From NCBI GenBank assembly GCA_029288515.1, contig JARIHB010000174.1, positions 1 through 22,731 of the forward strand: a stretch of DNA of 22,731 nt. The letters run 5' to 3'. Below the pieces are notes generated by a model. The model searched no databases, had not been told where the DNA came from, and saw only the letters and a list, made by a program, of their open reading frames with translations. Shown here piece after piece: positions 6,580 to 12,734 of the stretch; within the stretch, counting starts at the first letter, position 1, and every line of letters begins with the position of its first letter. Made by a program: the position numbers and the translations under genes. The stretch comes from Candidatus Saccharimonadota bacterium. Its GTDB lineage: Bacteria; Patescibacteriota; Saccharimonadia; Saccharimonadales; UBA4665.

Positions 6580-7734
6580 ATGAAAACTAAAATTGTAGGG
6601 GTAGGTATTCTACTCGCCTGTCTGGCGGCTTCCAGCCTGGCGTATTTGTTGCCTGTAGCCGGTGATCAAGTGGCATGGATGGTCCAAAGCCGTACTGCCG
6701 TGGGTATTCTTATAAGTAGCTTGTCATTTGGGGCCGCTTGGTGGTTTCTAAGTGCTTTGTCAGGCTTTACGAAGGATTTACGCATAGCGTACCGCCTGTT
6801 AGTAATGGGCGTAGTGTTATTCGGCATTGGCTTATTACAGCTCCCTGTCATAAGCCTCTTCAATTTGTGGGATACCTGGTATGTATTTTGGGGCGTTATT
6901 CTGTTGCCTTCTCTGGTGTCGGTTGCTCTGATGTACAGTGGACTGCGCAAGTTCGGTCGAATACTTAACTTACGCTCGCGTTTCATGTCATGGCGCATAC
7001 TTATGCTTACGACGGCTGTGTTTATAGCGGTGATGGTGCCGGCGGCCCATTTCTTGACGCGTTTCCCGGCCGAAGGTTTGGAAGTGTACCATGCGGTATT
7101 GATGTGGTGTTTGGCTGCATTTCTGTTCTGTGCCGGGCTAGCATCTCGTATACGGCAAAATATCGGCAAAGCATATAAGGATGCTATGCGTTTCATGAGC
7201 ATAGTCATGATCGCGTACGCTGTCGCTATCTTACAGGAGTGTCTGGCCAATATTGTTTTTGACCCGAATGGTCCTTATGCTGAGACCGGTGCAGAGCTTT
7301 TGGCGTTTGCTGTGGCGGGCTTCTTGTCTTTAGAAGCGGGACGTCGCTTCTATTTAATTACCGCTCCAGTCGCAAGTGAAGCTCTATCAAAAGTCTCGCC
7401 GGAGGAAATTGCCGATAATGACTACGTGGAGAGTATTCTCCGGATAGCTGAGTTAGCGTCAGTTCCAGGAGATATCGACCCCATCTTGGACAGCCTTAGG
7501 GAGATAACTGCGACCCGCCATCCAGGAATAGAAAAGGCTTTATCAGGCCAGGAACGAGAACGCCTAATGAACACATACCACCAGCTTGAATCATACCTGT
7601 TATCAAAAGAGCCCGTACGTCGCCTAACGGCTGCAGACATCCGCGACCGGGTGACGCCGGCATTCCGTGCACTGCTTGCTTCTGACGATCAGACTAATTC
7701 ATCTGTAAATGATAGTATTAGCAATTTGCCTTAG
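6580..7734 (+). CDS. Unknown polytopic membrane protein with cytosolic tail
   Basis: 384 residues, not recognised. About eight hydrophobic segments fill the first 260 residues (near 5-27, 38-58, 67-90, 98-119, 134-155, 168-190, 203-224 and 236-256). A charged, helical tail of about 120 residues follows (SPEEIADNDYVESILRIAEL and on). The layout resembles the 7TM sensor halves of signalling proteins, but no kinase, cyclase or other output domain follows. It is the only plus-strand gene between repeats, and copies C and D flank it, so it may be an inverted cassette. Start ATG 6580 gives the signal-like MKTKIVGVGILLACLAASSL; an in-frame ATG at 6532 also exists. A TACTAT lies only 4 nt upstream, so the start is less certain. 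Confidence 0.7.
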   Translation: MKTKIVGVGILLACLAASSLAYLLPVAGDQVAWMVQSRTAVGILISSLSFGAAWWFLSALSGFTKDLRIAYRLLVMGVVLFGIGLLQLPVISLFNLWDTWYVFWGVILLPSLVSVALMYSGLRKFGRILNLRSRFMSWRILMLTTAVFIAVMVPAAHFLTRFPAEGLEVYHAVLMWCLAAFLFCAGLASRIRQNIGKAYKDAMRFMSIVMIAYAVAILQECLANIVFDPNGPYAETGAELLAFAVAGFLSLEAGRRFYLITAPVASEALSKVSPEEIADNDYVESILRIAELASVPGDIDPILDSLREITATRHPGIEKALSGQERERLMNTYHQLESYLLSKEPVRRLTAADIRDRVTPAFRALLASDDQTNSSVNDSISNLP

Positions 7735-7782
7735 TCGTTTGCTAAATATATTTCCAAATAAAAAAGCATGTATTTATGTGTT

Positions 7783-7826
7783 TGGCTCACCACAATAGAG
7801 GACGTTATAGCCGCAACTAAGCTAGA
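7783..7826 (-). repeat. GAGCCA repeat, copy D
   Basis: A 44-nt element on the minus strand, TCTAGCTTAGTTGCGGC through GTGGTGAGCCA, with 37 of 44 positions identical to copy A. Next to it (7834-7851) is a perfect 7-bp hairpin CTCTAGC-TGTT-GCTAGAG, so the folded element may be larger than the conserved core. It lies between the NYN gene and the plus-strand membrane gene. No strong terminator follows this copy. Confidence 0.75.
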
Positions 7827-7861
7827 CTGTAGCCTCTAGCTGTTGCTAGAGTTAGCTGGTG

Positions 7862-7890
7862 TTGAGAATGTTGTACATTTGTGCTACAAT
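7862..7890 (+). promoter_or_regulatory. Strong orphan promoter with extended -10
   Basis: TTGAGA (7862-7867), a 17-nt spacer, then TGC-TACAAT (7885-7890). It points toward a terminator 20 nt away and into the 3' end of the NYN gene, with no plus-strand gene downstream. Confidence 0.65.
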
Positions 7891-7896
7891 TTAATT

Positions 7897-7947
7897 ATCA
7901 AGACGAAGAGAGTTCCGAACGGTTCATTACCTAAGGAGCTCTTTTCT
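7897..7947 (+). ncRNA. Candidate small RNA of about 50 nt
   Basis: Predicted transcript from the promoter at 7862-7890 (start near 7897). It holds GAAGAGAGTTCC, a loop containing the short inverted pair GAAC/GTTC, then GGAGCTCTTTTC and a T-rich end. The stem GAGTTCC/GGAGCTC (one G-T pair) plus T-tract is an intrinsic terminator, so the RNA would be only about 50 nt. It lies antisense to the last bases of the NYN gene region and beside repeat D. It could instead only serve as a bidirectional end for the flanking genes. Confidence 0.4.
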
Positions 7948-8461
7948 ATTTATGCTTTTTGAGAGCTATCTTGCGCTGCACGTCTTTGTCATCCAGGTAG
8001 GAAAAGTATGGCGCGCCTATCTCTTTATATAGAGAAGACCGGAACTTTTTATTAGGGAACAGTATCTTTTCCAGCTTATCCTCCTCAATCAAGAAGTCAA
8101 TAAGCATTTTGTAGTCGCCATCACCGGAAACGAGTAAGATCTTATCAAAGTCTTGGTCTTTTTGAAGTCGCTTCATAATAGAAAAGATTATGTCGGAGTC
8201 AACATTGCCTTTTTTCTTGCCTATCATAGCGGCATTATGTTGTCTGAATACAAGAATAAATCCAGCATTCTGAATATTTTCATACAGCTGTTCGATTTTG
8301 TTACCTTCCTGAACGTAGCCGAGATAATAGAATGCTTTATCAACTTTGTACTTCTCACGGAGGTAAATCCTGAATTTATAGAGATCAATATGCCATGCCG
8401 GATCAGTGCCTGCGGTGCCAAGGTGTAGGTTTTGCCCATCTATATAGCAGTAGTTTCTCAT
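7946..8461 (-). CDS. NYN-domain (LabA/DUF88-like) PIN-type RNase
   Basis: 171 residues spanning one NYN domain. YIDGQNLHLG (D8 and N11) opens the fold, NVDSDIIFSIMKRL supplies the middle acidic residues, and KILLVSGDGDYKMLIDFLIEE gives the conserved SGDGD strand. These acidic residues bind a metal in PIN-like ribonucleases. Such proteins cut RNA and occur in RNA turnover and in defence islands. The length is that of a stand-alone domain, with no fused OST-HTH. TATAAT lies 7 nt before ATG 8461. The neighbour upstream is the broken Abi-like gene and repeat D lies downstream, consistent with a two-gene cassette. Confidence 0.85.
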   Translation of the reverse strand: MRNYCYIDGQNLHLGTAGTDPAWHIDLYKFRIYLREKYKVDKAFYYLGYVQEGNKIEQLYENIQNAGFILVFRQHNAAMIGKKKGNVDSDIIFSIMKRLQKDQDFDKILLVSGDGDYKMLIDFLIEEDKLEKILFPNKKFRSSLYKEIGAPYFSYLDDKDVQRKIALKKHK

Positions 8462-8468
8462 CTGTTCA

Positions 8469-8474
8469 ATTATA
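8469..8474 (-). promoter_or_regulatory. -10 box of the NYN gene (leaderless)
   Basis: A perfect TATAAT lies 7 nt before the ATG at 8461. Confidence 0.6.
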
Positions 8475-8495
8475 CTTCACAAATACTCCATCGTT

Positions 8496-9331
8496 CTATA
8501 TCTTTAGGGTTTGAAAGAGCATTATAGTGAAGTGTAGTACAAAGCCAGCTTCTTGATGCATGGGGGCACGTCCAGTGCCGCTTTTGTGATTACCTCGAAT
8601 TTTAGAGAACCGCGACATAATACTCAAGAATTCTTTTTGATCAAAAATAGTATTTCCGGGAAGGGGGTATAGGTCGCAGTCTTTTTTTATTTTCTCCAAA
8701 AGCGTACCCAGTTGCGGACGTTTTTCTGCTGGGAAATAGCGATCCCTTAATATACCTGAAAGAGCATCAGTAGCACGAGTGACTGTCCTTTCATCATCCG
8801 GCATGACGCCATAATATGAGTCCCATGCTTCTTGAAGAAGACCGTAATTTCAGCAGCTTGCTTTTTTACCACCGGAGCAACTCGGTAAACGAGCCTTTTC
8901 TGTACGAGCGTTGTAATTGCATTAATGCCTGGTGCAACAGGCGTTTTAAGCGTCTTTGGAGCTGATAGCTCTACGGCGTAAGCAGAACTTCCTTCATGCA
9001 GTATTTTTTCTAGATTCTTGGCATCGTCTGGGCTTGCGACCTTTTGGAGTATATAGGATAAGACGTTTCGAAAAAGTTTTACGTTAGAACTAATCTGGTC
9101 AAAAAAGAAGGTATCATTAGAGTGAAATGTCATATGAAACTCTCTGCTGATCGGATGAATAAAAGTATCTGTGACCTGTCCTCTACCTATTACTCCTGTG
9201 AAATGCTTATGTGTTCGGAGTGTCTTAAATAGCCAGTCTTTAACGCTCGGCATAAGGTAGTCCGGAAACTGCTCTGTAAGTACTGATTTATCAAATCCAT
9301 ATTCGTCATCAAAAGGTATAAAGTCAGCCAT
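8496..9331 (-). pseudogene. Abortive-infection-like protein with a frameshift
   Basis: The frame from ATG 9331 reads to residue ~180 (KKQAAEITVFFKK) and then turns to nonsense. The next frame takes over at about 8845 as EAWDSYYGVMPDDERTVTRA and continues to a natural end at 8496. Joined, they give about 277 residues. The C-terminal part (TRATDALSGILRDRYFPAEK, LGTLLEKIKKDC, SRFSKIRGNHKSGTGRAPMH, QEAGFVLHFTIMLFQTLK) has the shape of the Abi C-terminal domain found in AbiJ-type and other abortive infection proteins; the usual RxxxGxxHG appears as GNHKSGTGR. The junction is at CTTCTTCAAGAAG, so a one-base loss, a read error or a real frameshift are all possible. TACACT lies 6 nt before the ATG. 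Family call is moderate. Confidence 0.6.
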
Positions 9332-9337
9332 GCAAAT

Positions 9338-9343
9338 AGTGTA
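9338..9343 (-). promoter_or_regulatory. -10 box of the Abi-like gene (leaderless)
   Basis: TACACT lies 6 nt before the ATG at 9331 and directly follows the terminator of copy E. Confidence 0.5.
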
Positions 9344-9347
9344 TCAA

Positions 9348-9375
9348 AATTAAAAGGCTTCCAAAGAAGCCTTTT
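9348..9375 (-). terminator. Intrinsic terminator after tRNA-tail copy E
   Basis: The 10-bp stem AAAAGGCTTC/GAAGCCTTTT with a 4-nt loop is followed by AATTTTG on the minus strand. The linker GCTTATGCTTAAA between repeat and stem is the same as at copy C. Confidence 0.85.
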
Positions 9376-9387
9376 AAGCATAAGCTT

Positions 9388-9407
9388 TTTGGCTCCGGGG
9401 ACTGGAT
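9388..9407 (-). repeat. Direct copy of the tRNA-Asn 3' end (copy E)
   Basis: 20 nt identical to 9576-9595, in the same orientation. On the minus strand it reads ATCCAGTCCCCGGAGCCAAA, which is part of the T arm, the acceptor strand, CCA and two more bases. Such a tail duplication is the usual mark of an element that integrated at a tRNA 3' end. The upstream bases (GAACGC and on, plus strand) are not tRNA. Confidence 0.85.
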
Positions 9408-9530
9408 GAACGCTTACGCTACTGCCTGCGTCGCATGCTCGGTGCGAGCACCTGTGCGTGCTCCTTGTCATCGAACAAGCGACTACGCCCGGCCTGGCGG
9501 CCGTGCTGTCGCTGGTTCAAATCCGTCCTC
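9408..9530. other. GC-rich spacer with inverted tRNA T-arm fragment
   Basis: A GC-rich stretch between the tail copy and the tRNA terminator. 9508-9524 (GTCGCTGGTTCAAATCC) matches 16 of 17 bases of the tRNA-Asn T-arm region (9592-9608 on the other strand), so it is an inverted copy. Short hairpins (GCTCG-GTG-CGAGC; CTTG...CAAG) are present, but no complete cloverleaf can be drawn and no gene-like frame is seen. It looks like debris from integration and excision, or a recombination site. Confidence 0.5.
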
Positions 9531-9577
9531 AAAACAAAAGAAAAGAGACAAGATCTTTCGACCTTGACTCTTTTCTT
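9531..9577 (-). terminator. Intrinsic terminator of tRNA-Asn
   Basis: Immediately after the encoded CCA, AAGAAAAGAG pairs with CTCTTTTCTT, enclosing a CAAG/CTTG stem with a GAAA loop. TTGTTTT follows on the minus strand. Confidence 0.85.
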
Positions 9578-9929
9578 TGGCTCCGGGGACTGGATTCGAA
9601 CCAGCGACCTAGTGGTTACACGTCTTCCTGTACTTTCGTACAGGCGTGGACTATCTCATTGCCGTAGCGACCACGAATCGCCGTAGGCACAAGGCGCTTC
9701 CCCCTGGTCCTCGCAAAACCAAGAGTACTTCCATAAAGGAATAGTCTCTGAACCTTCCCGAACGCACGTTCGGGCTTGGCTGCGGATTCTCATATCTTTT
9801 TGTCATGCCGGCTTGCGCCAACACCCCAAATAGACTTAGGCTTTCCGCAATTCACCTTGTTTTCACTATAGGGTTTCCCATATAGGCTGCAATTTACAGC
9901 CACCCGCTCTACCGCTGAGCTACCCCGGA
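9578..9929 (-). tRNA. tRNA-Asn(GUU), interrupted by a group I intron
   Basis: Exon 1 is 9929-9896 and exon 2 is 9618-9578; joined they give 75 nt with encoded CCA. The acceptor stem TCCGGGG/CCCCGGA is perfect, discriminator G. The D stem is GCTC/GAGC, the anticodon stem GGTGG/CCACT, and the T arm GCTGG-TTCGAAT-CCAGT. The spliced loop is CTGTTAA, giving anticodon GTT, and the 3' half closely matches known bacterial tRNA-Asn. Unspliced, the loop would read CTGTAAA and mimic tRNA-Tyr. Transcription likely starts at the promoter 10021-10049. This gene also marks the border between the GC-rich core and the AT-rich island. Confidence 0.92.
9619..9895 (-). other. Group I intron (IC3-like) in the tRNA-Asn anticodon loop
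   Basis: 277 nt with all core elements. P1 is formed by exon GGCTGT (9901-9896) and guide GCAGCC (9890-9885), with the expected U-G pair at the splice site after anticodon base 35. P2 is the hairpin CTATATGGGAAACCCTATAG. Element P is TTGCGG (9850-9845), pairing with Q, CCGCA (9785-9781). Element R, GTTCAGAGACTA (9753-9742), is the canonical form. Element S, AATGAGATAGTCC, is at 9660-9648. A P9-type hairpin CCTGTAC-GAAA-GTACAGG is at 9644-9627. The intron ends in G (9619). There is no homing endonuclease frame. It must self-splice to make a usable anticodon. Confidence 0.92.
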
Positions 9930-10020
9930 ATATCGATGAGATCGGCCACTATGGCTTCTCTCACCTATGGTGAAAAGTACGTCGTTTACAACCCTTCGCG
10001 GGTCGCTCCGAATGAGCCTG

Positions 10021-10049
10021 ATTATATCCGAAGAAGCTGCACAACACAA
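10021..10049 (-). promoter_or_regulatory. Promoter of tRNA-Asn
   Basis: TTGTGT (10049-10044), a 17-nt spacer and a perfect TATAAT (10026-10021). The predicted start near 10014 gives an 85-nt 5' leader to be removed by RNase P. The GGAGCGACCCGCG region and a CACC/GGTG pair lie in the leader. Confidence 0.65.
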
Positions 10050-10080
10050 GGCGGTTGTACGCATCCGGGCATCCTGGCGA

Positions 10081-10302
10081 TTATTCATCCTTGGTGTAAT
10101 ACATAAAGAAGTACAAAATGGCGGCAATCGCGCCAAAGAACACAAACAGCAGTATCCATACAATGCGCATATTAGAGGTGATGCGTGGGTCTTTAAAGAA
10201 CGCAATCAGCATCCAGCCCCAGAAGGCTATGAGCGCCAGCTGCACCCCGATGATGATAATCTCGGGCCAACCCAGGTTGGCTAGGGCGAATGTAGCAACC
10301 AT
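10081..10302 (-). CDS. PLDc_N-like small membrane protein
   Basis: 73 residues with two membrane helices (about 12-35 and 45-69): LGWPEIIIIGVQLALIAFWG then KDPRITSNMRIVWILLFVFF. The short basic/Asp loop between the helices and W-I-L-L-F-V-F-F-G-A in the second helix match the N-terminal domain of cardiolipin synthases (PLDc_N), which also occurs as stand-alone proteins of this length. There is no phospholipase D domain, so no catalytic role is expected. Its ATG lies 6 nt past the stop of smpB, and AAAGGAGG, an unusually strong Shine-Dalgarno for this window, overlaps the end of smpB. Translation from the smpB mRNA is therefore likely. Confidence 0.7.
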   Translation of the reverse strand: MVATFALANLGWPEIIIIGVQLALIAFWGWMLIAFFKDPRITSNMRIVWILLFVFFGAIAAILYFFMYYTKDE

Positions 10303-10308
10303 AGTAGT

Positions 10309-10770
10309 TTACCGACCTCCTTTAAGTACATGTGCGATGCGGCGTGATTCGTCGCGTTTTTTGAGGGTTTGACGTTTGTCGTATAGCTTTTTACCTTTGC
10401 CTACGGCAATCCGCACTTTTATATATTTGCCCCGGGTAAGTACTTCCAGCGGGACAATAGTGCGGCCCTGCTGCTTGGCTGCCTGTAGGGCTTCGATCTC
10501 GCGGCGTTTGGCCAGCAGTTTACGGCTGCGGGTTTGGGTTTGCTCGTCGATGTCCATGCCGCTAGTGCCGTGGATACTGGCGTTAAATAGCCAGAGTTCG
10601 CCGTCACGTACCTGCACGTAGGCACCGCGTATCTGACCATGTCCCATGCGCAGGGCTTTGGTCTCGGCACCGGTTAGAGATATGCCGGCCACCAAGCTAT
10701 CGCCCAGCTCGTAATCGTGCCGGGCGCGGCGGTTCACTATCTGCTTGGTGTTGGCCTGCTTCTTTTTCAT
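10309..10770 (-). CDS. smpB: SsrA-binding protein SmpB
   Basis: 153 residues, the normal length. NRRARHDYELGDSLVAGISL then TGAETKALRMGHGQIRGAYV and ELWLFNASIHGT form the OB-fold core. Then come the RSRKLLAKRREIEAL helix, GRTIVPLEVLTRGKYIKVRI and GKGKKLYDKRQTLKKRDESR with the basic tail. SmpB binds tmRNA and brings it to stalled ribosomes, where its C-terminal tail enters the empty mRNA channel. No tmRNA gene is seen in the window. A TTGGCA-N17-CATACT promoter puts the start 7 nt before the ATG. The PLDc_N-like gene follows in the same transcript. Confidence 0.96.
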   Translation of the reverse strand: MKKKQANTKQIVNRRARHDYELGDSLVAGISLTGAETKALRMGHGQIRGAYVQVRDGELWLFNASIHGTSGMDIDEQTQTRSRKLLAKRREIEALQAAKQQGRTIVPLEVLTRGKYIKVRIAVGKGKKLYDKRQTLKKRDESRRIAHVLKGGR

Positions 10771-10777
10771 ATCACCT

Positions 10778-10806
10778 AGTATGCCCTACTCTGTTGCCGA
10801 TGCCAA
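10778..10806 (-). promoter_or_regulatory. smpB promoter (leaderless)
   Basis: TTGGCA (10806-10801), 17-nt spacer, CATACT (10783-10778), then 7 nt to ATG 10770. An AGGTGA also lies 3 nt before the ATG, too close for normal Shine-Dalgarno use. Confidence 0.6.
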
Positions 10807-10815
10807 CTGGTGGGG

Positions 10816-10843
10816 TTGCATTCTGCTAACGGTATTATATAAT
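10816..10843 (+). promoter_or_regulatory. Promoter of the 10852 gene (leaderless)
   Basis: TTGCAT (10816-10821), 16-nt spacer and a perfect TATAAT (10838-10843), then 8 nt to the ATG. It is divergent from the smpB promoter, with only 9 bp between the two -35 boxes. Confidence 0.7.
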
Positions 10844-10851
10844 TTTATGCT

Positions 10852-11763
10852 ATGTATGAAACAACCAACGACCTTATTTCCTGGAATGAACCTGAACGTA
10901 TCGGCCCGATGCCGGGCAGCGAATGGACGTGTCCACATCCAACCTCGGCTTTTCTTTCGAGCCCGCTTACCGGCGGTATACTTACACGTGACGATATCCG
11001 CACGCATTTTGGCGGTCAGGATCAGTACTTAGAGTTACTACAATACCCGGAAGGCCCGCACTTTGCCGTGCCTGCCGATTCGTGCACCGAGGATCTGCTG
11101 TGGAGTCCTGACCATCTGTATCGCTATGTTAACCCCGCAGATGGCGCCGCAGGCCATTGGGAACAATCGCAGCCTAATGACATTCTGCCGATTAGCCCCA
11201 GTACAAACCTGCAAGCAGTCTACGCGGAGGACGGGGCGATTGCGAGCGCCGTGGCGCCAGTTCCGGGCCTCAGTACTCCTTTCGTTGAAAAGAGCACAAT
11301 GCGCATATCCCCCGATCGGCAGCGGCTGCATATAGGCGGCAAGGCGCTTCTAAAGTCAGTAAAGCGCGGCACAGTGAGCGCCGGTGCCGATCAACGGCTC
11401 CACGATGTGAGCGGTTTTGTGGCGGTTGGCGAGCACGCCCTTGATAACGTACATGCCCATATGAATGGCGTCCGGCTGAACTTTGACAGTGGCGGTCAAT
11501 TGACGGATATACGGGTATCTGACCCCGCCTGGCTGAAACGTATACTGGGGTTGTGGCGTCAGCCGCAAACTTTCCACTATTCCGAGGACAAAATAACGAT
11601 TCAACCAGGCGACAAGAGCAGGGTCGCGAGCGGCCTGGCCGAACTTATAAATGTAAGAACGCTCACAGAGATTGATCTTCACGCCTTGGTAGACGGACTC
11701 TATAAAACACTCGGCCGGCCCGGCTTTAGCCCGGTGCTCCACATAAAATCACCGCGAGAGTAA
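10852..11763 (+). CDS. Unknown protein, paralogue of the next gene
   Basis: 303 residues, not recognised. It shares with the product of 11819-12697 an N-terminal block (DLISWNEPERIGPMPGSEW; DDIRTHFGGQDQYLELLQYPEG; HF...DS) and a C-terminal block (LAELINVRT...IDLHALVDGLYKTL). The middle is less alike and is rich in short beta-type segments (LHIGGKALLKS, GFVAVGEHALDNVHAHMNGV). There is no signal peptide and no membrane segment, so a cytosolic globular protein is likely. It is the first of three plus-strand genes with gaps of about 50 nt, all with their own -10 boxes. No function can be given. Confidence 0.7.
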   Translation: MYETTNDLISWNEPERIGPMPGSEWTCPHPTSAFLSSPLTGGILTRDDIRTHFGGQDQYLELLQYPEGPHFAVPADSCTEDLLWSPDHLYRYVNPADGAAGHWEQSQPNDILPISPSTNLQAVYAEDGAIASAVAPVPGLSTPFVEKSTMRISPDRQRLHIGGKALLKSVKRGTVSAGADQRLHDVSGFVAVGEHALDNVHAHMNGVRLNFDSGGQLTDIRVSDPAWLKRILGLWRQPQTFHYSEDKITIQPGDKSRVASGLAELINVRTLTEIDLHALVDGLYKTLGRPGFSPVLHIKSPRE

Positions 11764-11818
11764 CTATTTGTATTGGATCTGGCAAAATTTCGCCTGATGT
11801 TGTACAGTATGCGCGCAT

Positions 11819-12697
11819 ATGACGTACGAACATGACCTTGATCTCGTAACCTGGGACACTGCCGAACCGCTTGGTAAAGTGCCGGGCAGCGAATGGGTAC
11901 GCCCGCAGTACGATGCTGCCTCATTACAAATAGCGTATACGTATGGTCCGGTCACTGACGATGACGTTCGAACACTGGCTGGCGGCCGCGACAGCCATCT
12001 GGAGTTGTTCTGTTTTCCGGAGGGTCAACACTTTGTGCGGGCGGTGGATAGTGCAACCGGCACCCAGTTAGTGCGGCAGCAGGATTTATTACGTTACGCC
12101 GGACAGCATGATAAAGGCGGCTATGTACAGGCGTTTACCCACGGCCGGCCTCTGTCGTTGGTGGCGGGCTATGAGTTGGCGGGGCTTGAGAGCGTACCGG
12201 ATGGCGTACAGACGACTATTACGGGCTCATCGGTAAGCTCCGAAGCGGCAGACTATGGTGATCGCTTGCAAACGATGATGACCGTAGTGCCGGCGGCTCA
12301 TGAGATCCGGCTGGCTGCGGAATCAGCCACCGAGCTCCTGCCGGAAGGTCATGTGCGGGTAGAGATTGCGCAACAGTTTGGCCGAACTCACGGCCAGCTA
12401 CGACTACAAGGATTGGCTACCGGCCTTGCTGTAACATTCAACGCCCAAGGCGCAGCACACACCGTGTGCGCATACGGTGAGGTGTTAGGAATAAACGGCC
12501 TGGCACCTGTGCGTACTGGTGAATTCGTACCACTTGAGTACGAGGACCAAAAGTGCCGTGCGCTTACCTTATTAGCTGAAGCGATGGGTTTAAACGAATG
12601 GAACGGCTTGGACCTACGCATGACGGCCAGCGGTTTATACCAGGCCATGACAGTGCATGGGTGCGATATCACGAAAGTCCTCGTGCCGCGCATCTAG
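11819..12697 (+). CDS. Unknown protein, paralogue of the previous gene
   Basis: 292 residues, not recognised. It begins DLDLVTWDTAEPLGKVPGSEW and continues DDDVRTLAGGRDSHLELFCF-PEGQHF, matching the previous protein at about every second position over the first 90 residues and again near the end (LAEAMGLNEWNGLDLRMTASGLYQ). This is an old tandem duplication that has diverged strongly in the middle. No membrane segment or catalytic motif is evident. TACAGT (11803-11808) lies 10 nt before the ATG; the frame ends with TAG. Confidence 0.7.
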   Translation: MTYEHDLDLVTWDTAEPLGKVPGSEWVRPQYDAASLQIAYTYGPVTDDDVRTLAGGRDSHLELFCFPEGQHFVRAVDSATGTQLVRQQDLLRYAGQHDKGGYVQAFTHGRPLSLVAGYELAGLESVPDGVQTTITGSSVSSEAADYGDRLQTMMTVVPAAHEIRLAAESATELLPEGHVRVEIAQQFGRTHGQLRLQGLATGLAVTFNAQGAAHTVCAYGEVLGINGLAPVRTGEFVPLEYEDQKCRALTLLAEAMGLNEWNGLDLRMTASGLYQAMTVHGCDITKVLVPRI

Positions 12698-12734
12698 GGT
12701 GCGCGCGCATCATTATCTGTACAATAACAGTAGG

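Noticed and set aside
6666..7250. A 194-residue minus-strand frame inside the membrane protein gene
   Set aside because: It is antisense to a gene with clear membrane-protein sequence, has unlikely composition for a protein, and lacks recognisable motifs.
4357..7826. Calling the repeats true integron attC sites
   Set aside because: I looked for the GTTRRRY and RYYYAAC boxes and found only GTTATAAC-type palindromes that do not fit. No IntI or other integrase is encoded in the window, so only an analogy is supported.
9390..9530. A second full tRNA gene or a tmRNA between the tail copy and the terminator
   Set aside because: The T-arm-like pieces are in opposite orientations and their stems do not pair; no cloverleaf or tmRNA-like tag frame could be drawn.
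9435..9686. Plus-strand frames of 69-83 residues across the tRNA 3' end
   Set aside because: They are translations of the tRNA and terminator region. The matching protein predictions seen over tRNA genes are a common annotation artefact.
9578..9929. tRNA-Tyr(GTA) reading of the unspliced anticodon loop
   Set aside because: The P1 pairing and terminal G place the splice sites so that the exons give GTT. The rest of the tRNA matches Asn, and there is no long variable arm as expected for bacterial tRNA-Tyr.
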